From positions 1,488,001-1,552,000 of the forward strand of contig SMMW01000618.1 in NCBI GenBank assembly GCA_004794655.1: a stretch of DNA of 64,000 bases, written 5' to 3'. The position numbers and the translations under genes are program-made. The notes beneath the pieces were generated by a model, which worked only from the letters and a program-made list of their open reading frames with translations, did no database searches and was not told the origin of the DNA. Origin of the DNA: Marisa cornuarietis (taxonomy: Eukaryota; Mollusca; Gastropoda; Architaenioglossa; Ampullariidae). Each line of letters starts with the position of its first letter. The first letter of the stretch is position 1. Shown in pieces: positions 13,979 through 24,003 of this stretch.

Positions 13979-14690
13979 TGTTGAGGAACGCGCATTCTCA
14001 GACACACACACAGACTCCACAGAGCACGCCTGCAAACACTGAGTTCCACACGTATTCTTTCAGACAACAAATCACTAACATCTGTACGTGGGCTCGAACG
14101 TTTCTATTAATCGGGTGAACGTAAATATATTCTTTACTAAATAACAAAAGAAAAGTTCACCACAAATATTCTACACTGAGTCTACCCAAAAACAAATGTA
14201 TACGAGCAGTTTATATTAAAGTGTTTTTTCTTCAAGTTCTCTCTTCTTCTGTTGTTGGGGGGGGGGGAGGTTGACACGGCAAACAGTTCCACTCTTTCAG
14301 TCTTGTTCACTGGCGTTGATCATACGGACAGCATACATCGACCAAACAACTCCGACAGTCTTAATTGCAGACATATAAATGATCAAGTCAAGAATAATTC
14401 CCACAGTAGGTAAACGTAATCCACACAGTTATACAATCTTCCCAGGAGATCACACAGCAGCTGAGAAAATTAGTAAAGCGAGGAACCACACAGTCGCTTA
14501 TCAATGACAACCCACACAGTTAATATTTCCCCAGACTCTCACGTCTGCTTCTCTCTTCCAATCTCTAAACAACGCCCCCTATATCAACATTAAATTCAGG
14601 GGTGACAATCTCTACTCATACGAGAAAATACACAAGGGTGACAACCTCGTCACAGCAAACAATCAGGGGTGGTAACACATGTTCTTAACA
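13979..14690 (+). mobile_element. solo LTR, family 1, copy 1
   Basis: 712 bp with ends TGTTGAGGAACG...TGTTCTTAACA (5'-TGTT/AACA-3') and a perfect 5 bp target duplication TACAC (13974-13978 and 14691-14695). It is homologous along its length to the element at 55962-56903. The matching block in copy B lacks it. There is no internal region with gag, pol or integrase, so this is a solo LTR left by recombination. The strand is nominal. Confidence 0.85.
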
Positions 14691-14996
14691 TACACCCTGT
14701 TTATCCCTCTGCTTGCTCTCCCCCCCTTTTCTCTCTTTCACAGGGTATCCTTTGAAATGATGTCTTTGTTGCCAAAATTTGCACTGCGTATTAGTTTTTT
14801 TTTAAAATTGGGATGCAAGGTTAACACAGCAGGTAAATCAGCATTAATGATGTTTCAGATCAAAATACACAAAGGATTAATTATAACAGTAATTCTACAG
14901 GACTTTGAGGGGCAGAAACAACCAAAACAAATTATTGTGGTACATGTAATACACATCGCCACACTCTAAGTGCGGGAAGTTGGAGCTACAAATCCT

Positions 14997-17056
14997 TATA
15001 TGAGAAGAAGCGGGGATAAAACAGCCTTGAGGTGAGCCGGTGAACGTTGTGATTGAGTCGGAACAAGTACCATTGACAAGTACTCGCTGCTGCCTGTCAA
15101 CCAAAACGTGAATGATCCACTAGCTGATGGTCAAAGGAAAACTCGTCGAGGAGTCTTCCAGGTAGAATATGTGGTTGAATGGTGATGAAGGCTGATGAGA
15201 AGTCAGCAAACAGCAGTCGTATGTGGGCTTGTGGATTCTCCAGGTGTTTGAGTAAAGTGTGGAGGATGAACAGTTTAGCATCATCAACACTTCGTTTGGA
15301 CTGGTATGCAAATTGCAAGGGGTCAAGACAATTGTTAGTGGCTTTTCGAATCAATGCTTTGATGATTGTCTGATTGTCTCCAATACTTTCATGACCAACG
15401 ATGTTAAGGCCACTGGTATAAATAAAGTCATCGAGATGCTGAGCTGAAGCTTTCTTCGGAACTGGGAAAATGGCAGACAATTTCCAAGCAGCTGGGATGG
15501 AGAGTGAATCTACAGATCGCCGAAAAAGGTGTTGGAAAATGCCTCCAAGTTGGTGCGCGCAGAAACGTGATGTAATACCATCTGGACCTGAAGCCTTGCG
15601 AATGTTTACTCGCTAAAACAGCTCCATAACTTGTTCTTGACAAATCTCAACCCTCTGGACAGGGTGAAGAGAACTGAGCATATCTTTAATTTTCGCTGAG
15701 AAGTCATGAGTCTCGAAACCAGCAAAGAAAGCATTAAGAGCATTAGGTAAGGCCGTACTGTCAACGCCTGAGATCGAGATTTTGGCTTTCGACCCCTTAA
15801 GCCGATCTTCAACATTGACCATGTTCTTGAGTCCCTGCCAAGCTGCTCGGATGTTACCTGTCCCAAACTGAGACTCTATTTTAGTTTTATAATTCACCTT
15901 GGCCCGACGGATAGCATTACGGACCTCTCTATGTACCAGTTTCTTGTCTTGGGCAGAACCCTTGAAGAACACATGTTTCTTGTTATTAAGCACTGCAATT
16001 AAGCACATCTCAGCTTGGTCCCCTCATTGAGAAGCATCGTGTGAACCGCAAGATGTTTGCAGATGATACTGAACTCTATCGTTCGTTCAGTACAGACAGT
16101 GAGACGGTGCGTGAGGCAGTCTGTGCGGTAGAAGAGTATTGTTTAGAGGTAAAGTCATGGATGCTAAGGAACAAACTCAAGCTTAATGACGAGAAGACAG
16201 AGGCGGTGCTATGTGGTTCTAAGTTTAGCCTTAGCAAAGTCTCTCTAGACTCCATCCAAGTGGGTCAAGCGAGAATCCCCCTCTCCAGTTCCGTACGGAA
16301 CCTTGGACTCTATGTCGACAATCTTCTTACTATGTCTGATCATGTCAGTTCTGTGGTCAAGGCATGTTATTTTCACATCCGCACACTTGGACGACTCCGA
16401 CCCATTCTTAAAATAAGAAGACTGCAAATGCAGTTGCTGTGTCCCTCATTCATTCAAGATTAGACTATGCAAACAGCTGCCTCTGGGGAATTTCAAAGAG
16501 TGATCGAGTTGTCGAGGCTTCAGCGAGTGCAAAATACGGCTGCTAGAATAGTTGCACGAAAGAAAAAGACTGACCATATTATTCCCGTATTATGTGACCT
16601 TCACTGGCTTCCTGTGGAGAAAAGGATCGACCACAAATTGTTAACCCTGACGCATGGCTGCCTTCACGACCTTGCGCCTGCATATCTACAAGATCTCATT
16701 CACCGTCACCAACATCAGCGGAACCTTCGTTCAGCAGCCCAATCCAGACTAAGACGACCAAATGTTCAGACAGAGAGCACAAACAAAAAGACAATGGTTT
16801 TCAGATCCTTCTCAAATGTAGCCCCGCTTCTGTGGAACTCGCTTCCCCTCTGGACCAAGGATCGAGTCTGAGAGTCTTGCAACTTTTAAGAAAAAACTTA
16901 AGAATCACTTGTTTCTAATGGACTAGTTTGTTTTTTTTTATCTCATCATCTGCATTTTGTTGTTTGAACTTGATCATTTGACCTGCAGTCTGGTGGCTGT
17001 TGGAATCACTGCGCATTGAGCGTATCTCTGCGATCCGGAAACGACATCATCATCAT
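14997..17056. mobile_element. 5'-inverted CR1-like LINE
   Basis: This is a non-LTR retrotransposon in two opposed halves. The minus strand from about 16010 down to 14997 encodes the region upstream of RT ('REVRNAIRRAKVNYKTKI'), then 'CLDPLQFAYQSKRSVDDA', 'LLFADFSSAF' and 'TGSPQG'. The plus strand from about 16020 to 16930 picks up at 'KMFADDTELYRSF', then 'WMLRNKLKLNDEKTE', 'RLQRVQNTAARIV' and 'LHWLPVEKRI', down to an ATC-repeat tail near 17041-17055. The halves are complementary rather than overlapping, which fits one 5'-inverted insertion. Several frameshifts are present, so it is inactive. Confidence 0.8.
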
Positions 17057-17060
17057 CATA

Positions 17061-17318
17061 CTCAGGGAGGTTTGCTCAAAGACTTCTAAGTCTGTGGGTT
17101 TGCTGCTCTTCCAAGCAGGACCAGTTGCCTTTCGGTAACAGGTACAGGAACCGATTTTTTCCTGCTATTGAATAAATTTTATACTAAAATGTTTGGGTAC
17201 TACGTCACCCACTGTACTGTTGTCTGTCTGCCTCGCGATGCTCCGCTCGCGCGACCAAGCATGGGGTCAAGGGGATGCAGGGTAGAGGGAGCAAGGCACT
17301 GCATGTCAGCGGTACAAT
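17061..17318. repeat. duplicated flank R2, left part
   Basis: Homologous to 9690-9930 (the 'gctgctcttccaagcaggac', 'gcctcgcgatgctccgctcg' and 'gcgaccaagcatggggt' blocks). It is interrupted at the TTAA at 17319-17322 by the 6.0 kb transposon. The repeat resumes at 23331 ('gttgccaagcgctcccgc'), matching 'ctacctatcgctcccgcc' at about 9915. Confidence 0.7.
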
Positions 17319-17643
17319 TTAAAGGTCCATGGACACCTCGCTTCAAATGCAAAATCGTCTTTTACTCGGTATTAACAGCGAACCACACACAATAATCAAT
17401 GTCATGATAAACTTAGAACTGTTTACTTGCCTTACGAAGACGAATTAGTACATGATTGTCACTAGAAGTGTGTTTAATGCACTAAAACAAAGTTGAATCG
17501 GTACTTTTCTACGCGTGGAGAGGCCGCCATGCTAAAACGAGAGATCGCGCGACCTCTTGACCGGAACTACTTCTCGCGACGTCATCTAAGGACGACTGCT
17601 ATCGGCCTTGTGCACCACGCCTTCTGTTATCTCTTACAACAAT

Positions 17644-19137
17644 ATGGCTCAGCCATACGAAGACGAGCCCTTAGCGTCCAATTACAATCTAGGAATAACG
17701 TGGTCGGAATCTAGCGATGAAGAAACAGAGACGACCGACGATACTCCATCAGTAACAGAAACGGAAAGGTAAACAAAAAGATATTTTTAAAAAATGTGAT
17801 GTGTACTTCTGTATCCGCAACTTTGCTTCTTGAAACTAATGCTCTTGAAAACTGTTCAAAATTCTGTTCCTGAGTCTCAAAGCAGTTTTTTTAGATTTTG
17901 TTTTCATTCTAATTCTACTATATACAACAGCACGTGTTATGCACGTGTGATGTGTTAGGCTATAGAAAATTGTATTATAGTCGTAACTTTTAAAAAATAC
18001 ATATACGCTTGATCTCTTGTTTTTATTTATTTAGCAAATTCACATGTTGTGAAGAGTCTGTTGTTTAATTTTTGTATGCAGGTGACTAGTAGGGGAGAAC
18101 ATTTATGCTTAGTGTGCTATAGATGATTAACTTTGCAAGTCAAAACTATGGGAAGAACAAATTAAAAGATAACAAGATTTGAAACCCATATTTAATACAA
18201 GAAAACTTATATAACAAATGCATTTTTATTTTCAGAAATGCATTTTAGCCCTCAAAAGTGCAGAAACAAATATGTCAGTATTATTGTCTCTTCACTTTTT
18301 ATTTACTTGTCAGATCTAATCCATACTGTCAATGTGGGAAATGTGAGGAATGGCCAGGGCAGAAGGACTGTGAAAAAATATGCTGCCAGTCCTATGATAT
18401 CCTTGGTGCCTACATAGCAGAAGTTCCAGATAAATGTATTACCAGCCATGAGGGGATTTTTGTGAACTGTTTGTCAAGGTATGCACTTTACTCATCATAA
18501 TGACCTTCAGTTATTGATACAGTTGTCAGTTACTGTACAATGAATTCTTGTTTTTTAAATGGGAATAAAAGGAGTGTCAGAACTATATTTTAATATGTAA
18601 AGTCAAAGTGTATGAGTGTGAGTACACTGTAGCAGTTTACAAAAAAATGACTTTTTGCAGGTATTCCATAGAGGCAACAATTTCACTTTTTAAAAGTGAG
18701 TTAAGGGAGCTGTATAACAACCATATTCGTGACAGTAATCCCCACAAGCAAGTCCTGCAGCTTTGCGCTTGTCATCAAAGAAATTGATTCATTATATATA
18801 TTTGGATCTAAAAGATTTTTATTACTTATTGCTAATTTCAGTTTCAAAATTCTTCATCTGCATAGGTGTCTGCACTGAGTGCATTTGCTTTATATTTCTG
18901 TGTATGTGCATGTTGAAAATTCAATTTTTCATATGTGAAGTTTATAGCTTTTAGGTGCGTTTTCAAATATTTTGCAGCACATACAGACATGTTGCCTACA
19001 GCAACTTTGTGCGATGGATTTGGAAATCAACAGGCCGAACAAATCGCAAAATTCTTCCTGCCTGTGTGGTGGCTGCAGTCAGGAAGAAATTTCCAGAACC
19101 TTCAAAACAGTTCACTGGGTTTAAATATGCTGACTGA
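17644..19137 (+). CDS. P2RX7 C-terminal (ballast) domain protein
   Basis: Four exons close in phase: 17644-17768, 18314-18478, 18661-18747 and 18978-19137, giving 178 residues. The N-terminus is acidic (residues 1-41, 'WSESSDEETETTDDTPS'). The rest matches the cytosolic C-terminal domain of vertebrate P2X7: 'YCQCGKCEEWP', a Cys-Cys pair, a later Cys, then 'YRHVAYSNFVRWIW', 'ILPAC', 'VRKKFPEP' and 'QFTGFK', ending where P2X7 ends. In P2X7 this fold binds zinc through Cys residues, and the same Cys pattern is kept here. No ion-channel part exists, so it is a single-domain protein of unknown role. Intron 3 uses a GC donor (GCAAGT at 18748). All frames are intact. It lies inside the transposon, which suggests amplification as cargo. 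Confidence 0.8.
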
Positions 19138-20440
19138 ACATAAGCATCTCACATTTATATTTGAAGGCATTATAATCAACCACTCTAAATGAGAAATGAA
19201 AGTATTGCAATAATAAATTGTAATTTTACTACTATTTCCTTACATTTCTTCTTATGTTGATGGCAATATAAACATTTATGCAACAGTCAGTAAGTAATGT
19301 TTCAGCATATATCAAGAAGAAATATTTAGTGATCTCGTGCTTTCATGTTCTGTGAATCCATACTGTAGTTGGATAATTGTACAGTGTGATCACCATAATT
19401 TCATTTTTCAGATCTCAAAAGACAGGATCAAATCTCCAAGAAATGAGTTCACAAGATTTGCAACATAGCATAGTGGAGAAGAAAAAGGTCATTTGTTGTT
19501 GTTGATTTTGCTATTTTGGTTTGATCAGACCTATTTGTGTTTAAAAACACTCAGTGTGACTAGGTTGGTAGAAAAAGGTCAGAATATGTAAAATGCAAGC
19601 GATACCAACTGATGTATCTTTTTTGAGTAATAATGGAGCATATTTCATAATGAGGAATAAAATGCTGTTACGTTTAATTGTTACTTTGTTTTGTACTTCT
19701 CTGATTGTTTACATCCCACACGCAACATCGATTGCCAGACAAAAAAAATAAATGCACATGGATTAATTCCAAACACTCCTGAGGTCCTCCCTCATGTGAT
19801 GCATCATCACAAGTTATTTGACTGTGCCCTCAAAGCAAATTTATAAGTAAAGTAACATCAAGTTTTGGCGACCCATTTCTATACAATACACAAGGGTTTA
19901 ACTGTTTACCTGAATTTCTATTTAATTGTAAAAAAATTTGACGACCAACTTTACGTGCCATCAGAAAATCTACTTTATTGTAATTTAATGTTACATGGGA
20001 CCTAGTGTGCAAATTTTACAATTCATGAATATACACCTTTATTATACCAAGTAGATTGTTTGGGCTGTTTACTGTCAGTTTTTGGAGCATTTTTACTACG
20101 TTAGGTTTTGACTCAACTGATTAGAATTGTATACTAATAGGGAACAAACATTCAAGACTCATTAGTAAATTATTGCACTCTGTGCTACATTTGAAAGCAA
20201 TACATAAAACAGCATTTCATTTTTGTTTCTTTATTAAATAAACTAATACATCACATTGTGCTTGAATTGCCTGATAAATCCATTTACACAGGGCAGTCCT
20301 ATGCAAACAATCAGAAGATCCATCTGAAATAATGAACTACCATGTTAATAAAAATATGCTCACATCACATAAGGAAATTGTCAAACAGGACTGTGATCTT
20401 TACCTTTTACCAAATAGTGCAAGTCATAATGTTGCAGTAT

Positions 20441-20973
20441 AAAACTGTACATTAGACAAAACTGTGCAATATCACATGGGGAGGGTGATGGGTGTCATGA
20501 ATAAAAGAACTCTGGTAACAATGGCACATGCCTGGAAAAGACAACCAAAATATGTAACTCGTTAAACACTAGTAGGTGACACTAAAATGAGATATGCAGA
20601 AAATGTGCATATCCACAAGTTTTAAAAAGAATATATCAAAGCAGAAAACAACAAAAATATCATGCAAAACACATGGTTAAATGTCAAAAGTATACAATAT
20701 ATATAACAGCTATTATTCTGTGATACTTGAAAAATGGTAAAAAATGTCTTATGTTGCCAACTATGCTGATACTATCTTGTAGTTGGCATACTGCTTTAAA
20801 ATCCAGTGTCAGTCACATCACCACACACAATATCACACAGATTGCTATATAAAACTGTACACTAAACAACTCTGTGCAATACAAAATGAGGAGTGGGTGG
20901 CATGAATAAAAGAACTCTGGTAACAATGGCACATGCCTGGAAGAGACAAAAAAATGTAGCTCATTAAACACTT
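20441..20973. repeat. direct repeat pair inside the transposon
   Basis: About 130 bp at 20441-20573 recurs at about 20848-20973 ('aaaactgtacattagacaaa', 'gaataaaagaactctggtaa', 'caatggcacatgcctgga', 'cgttaaacact'), with the copies about 405 bp apart. No coding sense is evident. Confidence 0.75.
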
Positions 20974-21379
20974 GCAAAGGGGGTGAGGGCTTAAAATATG
21001 CGACATTTTTAAGCAAACATTAAAAGCAAGAATTTTGCTAGTTTATTACATGTGGGTATGTACATTTTTGTTTTGTGGCTTATTTGAATAGGTGTCTGGA
21101 AGGGGATCTGGGACACAAAAAGATCTTGTGTACATCTCCCATGGATGGCTTGTTTTGCTGAGGCATATACTGTTTAATGACTCTGCTACTTTAACTCCAA
21201 GTGTAGGCTTATATACATATATAATGAGCTATATTTGGATTTTCTGTGTATTGGAAAAACTATTCACGAATGTAGAAAAATTCTAAACCATACTGTGTAA
21301 TAAAAAAACAGAAAGATTGTTCATACCTTCTTATTATCAAGTTCCTGGCCCTGATCCATAAGGAAGCGTTATGGTGGTC

Positions 21380-23028
21380 CCCACCTGTAATTTGACATTC
21401 ATGGTTTTTCAAGACATACAGGAAAATAAAGCAAGATGTGGCAGGGATAGATGCACACAAAATATGAAACACAGGCAACTTCAAGCTAGTGAGCATATCC
21501 CATAGATCCCACAGATATTTAACACAGCTTTGCTGCTGCAAATTGCTACAGCACTACCTTATCCCACACAAGTATTCATACTGGCTTTCATTCAATATCA
21601 CAAAGATATAGCATGCTTTTTATACACTTGACACTATTTTGCTACCTTAGTGGTGGTTCCCAGTTGCAATCACTGGTATCTTCATTCTCTTCATCAGTTT
21701 CACAGTTGATTATTGGCCTGTTGTAAAAAGATAAGTATTTCACATTCATAAGTACAGAGGGGAAAACACACTCTTCAAGATTAAAATCAACACATACACA
21801 AATATTTATATTTTTGCATAGAAGTTATCTTTCTCTTTTATCACACATGAAAATATGATTTTGATGATAATTGCTATCATCCTCATAAAATGTGATAATA
21901 TTAACAGCAAGTGGTTTCAAATATGCATTATAGTTACCCTTGGTAATCAGTCTGACTGCCTTGTGAAGTCAAGTCAGGACAGGTACATGAGCACCACCAG
22001 CCTTTCTGACATTCAGTTTGTGTCCCTTGCTCTCTATAGTTAGGAGAGGGACAATTTGTTGCTTTGCAAGCAGTTGTGGTGTGCACAGCAGTCTGTTGCC
22101 CTCTTGATACTTGATGCTGAAATATGAGGACTTTGCCTTTTAATAACAAGGATAGATCTGGAAATATAAATACTTGCACTGAGCTTTATTATATTTTATG
22201 ATATTGGGTACACCTGAGTAGACATAATTAAACATACACAACCAACTTACAGGTTTGATCTGTACAGAGACATCCTTAGCAGAATTGAACTCGAAGGAAA
22301 GGGGGGAAGCTGCACTGCTGGTATTGCCATTGAAAAATTAGCTGGAAATACATGTTCCTTGTCCTCATCTGCTGCTTCTATTATTTCAGCAGTGCTCTCA
22401 GTTGGTTCCATCTCCCCCAAGACTTGCTGTAGGTACTTTAAAACAAAATATTTTATAAGCATCAATATTTATTAATGAATGCCACAATAATATTACTGCA
22501 TATACTAATGGAAAATACATTCAGAAATGTTTAGCAGAATTGTTTCCATCAAAACATATTTCCCTCTCAGTTCACCATTGGTATTTCTTATCAATAGAAA
22601 GAAAAAAAAAAAAAATATGCATAATACAAGCATGCTGGGTACAAATATTATCAACGTTTGACATACCTCTCAATTTTGCTTCTTGACAGCAACAGCAGAT
22701 CTACGATCAGACGCTGCTTCCTTTCTTTTTCTTCAGTATGGCTAAACAGGGTTGGGACAGCGTGTGATTCTAGCCGTGGGAGAGCAGGAATCCCATTCTC
22801 CTTGCAAAGCCGATACTGCATCGTGAAGCACTCGTCTGTGAAGTGTTTCGAGCAGACGACATCGTGCTCGCAAGGCATCTACAGCTTTCTCGTCCCATGA
22901 ACTTTTCTATTGATGTTGAGTGCCCACTGCAGGCTAAGCTCTTTATTTTTCGGGAACTGGTGAAAACTGTAAGGAGAGCCTTTGGCAGAAAATTCCCGAC
23001 AATCACTAGCAGCACATTCGCGTGGCAT
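21380..23028 (-). pseudogene. broken THAP-domain transposon gene
   Basis: The minus strand starts at the ATG at 23028-23026 with 'MPRECAASDCREFSAKGSPY', 'FHQFPKN', 'LQWALNINRK', then 'VVCSKHFTDECF'. This is the C2CH zinc-finger THAP signature (C...C, FHxFP, W, CSxHF). One in-frame TAG (22881-22879) falls inside the domain, with the frame otherwise open to a donor at 22666. Further minus-strand exon candidates are about 22436-22251 (acidic, 'TESTAEIIEAADEDKE'), about 22155-21950 ('GTQTECQ') and about 21718-21646 ('ENEDTSDCNWEPPLR', an acidic DWxP-like exon usual in these proteins), plus 21540-21320. The third and fourth join in phase; the others do not. I saw no DDE core. Confidence 0.6.
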
Positions 23029-23330
23029 TTTTCCCCCCAGAAGGCTTTGATTAAAAAGATTGACAGCGACTGTGATCACACGCGAGACAGATTGTTTTCC
23101 TTGGACTACGTCATCAATCACTGCGCATGCGCGCGAGATTCTCCGAGAGGCCAGGCAGCAGACGAACGCTTCCGTGCGAAACGGCTTGCATTTTACCATT
23201 ATACAAGCATATTTAGTTGATAGTTTGAACAATTTTAATACAAATGATTACAGGAGAGTGTATACTTTAAAAGTCATAACGGTATTTCAGTATTTAAGGT
23301 AGTTTGTAAACCGTGTCTGTGGACCTTTAA

Positions 23331-24003
23331 GTTGCCAAGCGCTCCCGCTGCAGTGTTTGGACAATGTCAACTGATGCGAAAGGTACCAAATGATAAAGCT
23401 GGACGTTATTCATAAACATCTTATTCGTTGAGACACCACAAGCTTGTGTTGAAATGTTCGCAATGACCGACACTTGCTGTCACATGCCAAGGTCACACGC
23501 AAGTTCGTCCCGGGAATTATATCGCGGTTACGCGGCGGAAGGCGACAACGGGTCGATTTCACTAGAATTTTTAGATTTTTATAAACATCGGCAACCGAGG
23601 TAGTGCTAATAAGTGGTAATAAAGTGAGGAAATAATCATTTATTTCTCCTCTACTGCTCTCATGTGCTGCAATCGTAATTAAATATAATTTTCAAACGTT
23701 TGGATCATCGCCACAGCCTTATCACCGCCGTTCTAGTTTTGAGAATCCCTTTAAACAAGTAAAACAACTAGCATAGCGACTATAGATTGCTTGGTTTTGT
23801 TCTGGTGTTACTCCATGTTACTGGTCTCCCAGGACTCACGATAGAAGTCAAAACGCATGTAGCTGTTATCTTATTGTTAGTTGTTACTCAACGCTGGGTA
23901 CCAAACTGGCGCAAGGATCTCTAAAAGGGGATTCCCCACTCCTGACCGCGCCTCCCCCCCCCGCCCTCTATTTCCGAGAAAATGGTCGATTAGCTCTACT
24001 TCA
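23331..24003. other. R2 remainder and unassigned spacer
   Basis: Begins with the resumed flank repeat ('gttgccaagcgctcccgc') just right of the transposon's TTAA. The rest, including a C-rich run near 23950, shows no gene. Similarity to the R1 sequence after 9940 fades quickly. Confidence 0.5.

Larger units (their letters stand above)
10440..14996 (+). repeat. tandem duplication, copy A
   Basis: Copy A begins near 'ttttgcagctttgcagccaaagtg' and ends at 'gagctacaaatcctt', where the LINE starts. It matches copy B (24004-28180) through promoter-proximal sequence, the gene A exon, intronic blocks (for example 12100-12510 against 25330-25640), the 'atgaatggttctttatgtta' mini-repeats (about 13600-13700), and a block just before the solo LTR (13800-13960 against 27670-27830). 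Copy A alone carries the solo LTR, so that insertion is younger than the duplication. Confidence 0.8.
17323..23326. mobile_element. TTAA-flanked THAP/P2RX7-C transposon
   Basis: A 6004 bp insertion with short terminal inverted repeats. The left end is AGGTCCATGGACAC and the right end, reverse-complemented, is AGGTCCACAGACAC (12 of 14 identical). TTAA flanks both ends (17319-17322 and 23327-23330). A TTAA target with a THAP-domain gene is the hallmark of the Kolobok superfamily; assignment to it is inference. Cargo is a plus-strand P2RX7 C-terminal-domain gene (17644-19137) and a broken minus-strand THAP gene (about 21380-23028). No DDE catalytic core was recognised, so this copy looks non-autonomous. 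The inserted repeat exists unoccupied near 9915. Confidence 0.75.

Noticed and set aside
13804..14118. Frame shared with 55859-56101 ending 'ITNICTWARTF'
   Set aside because: The shared part is solo LTR sequence, so similarity reflects the repeat and not a protein.
22843..23220. 125-codon plus-strand frame opposite the THAP domain
   Set aside because: Lies over the THAP zinc-finger codons on the other strand and has no motif of its own.
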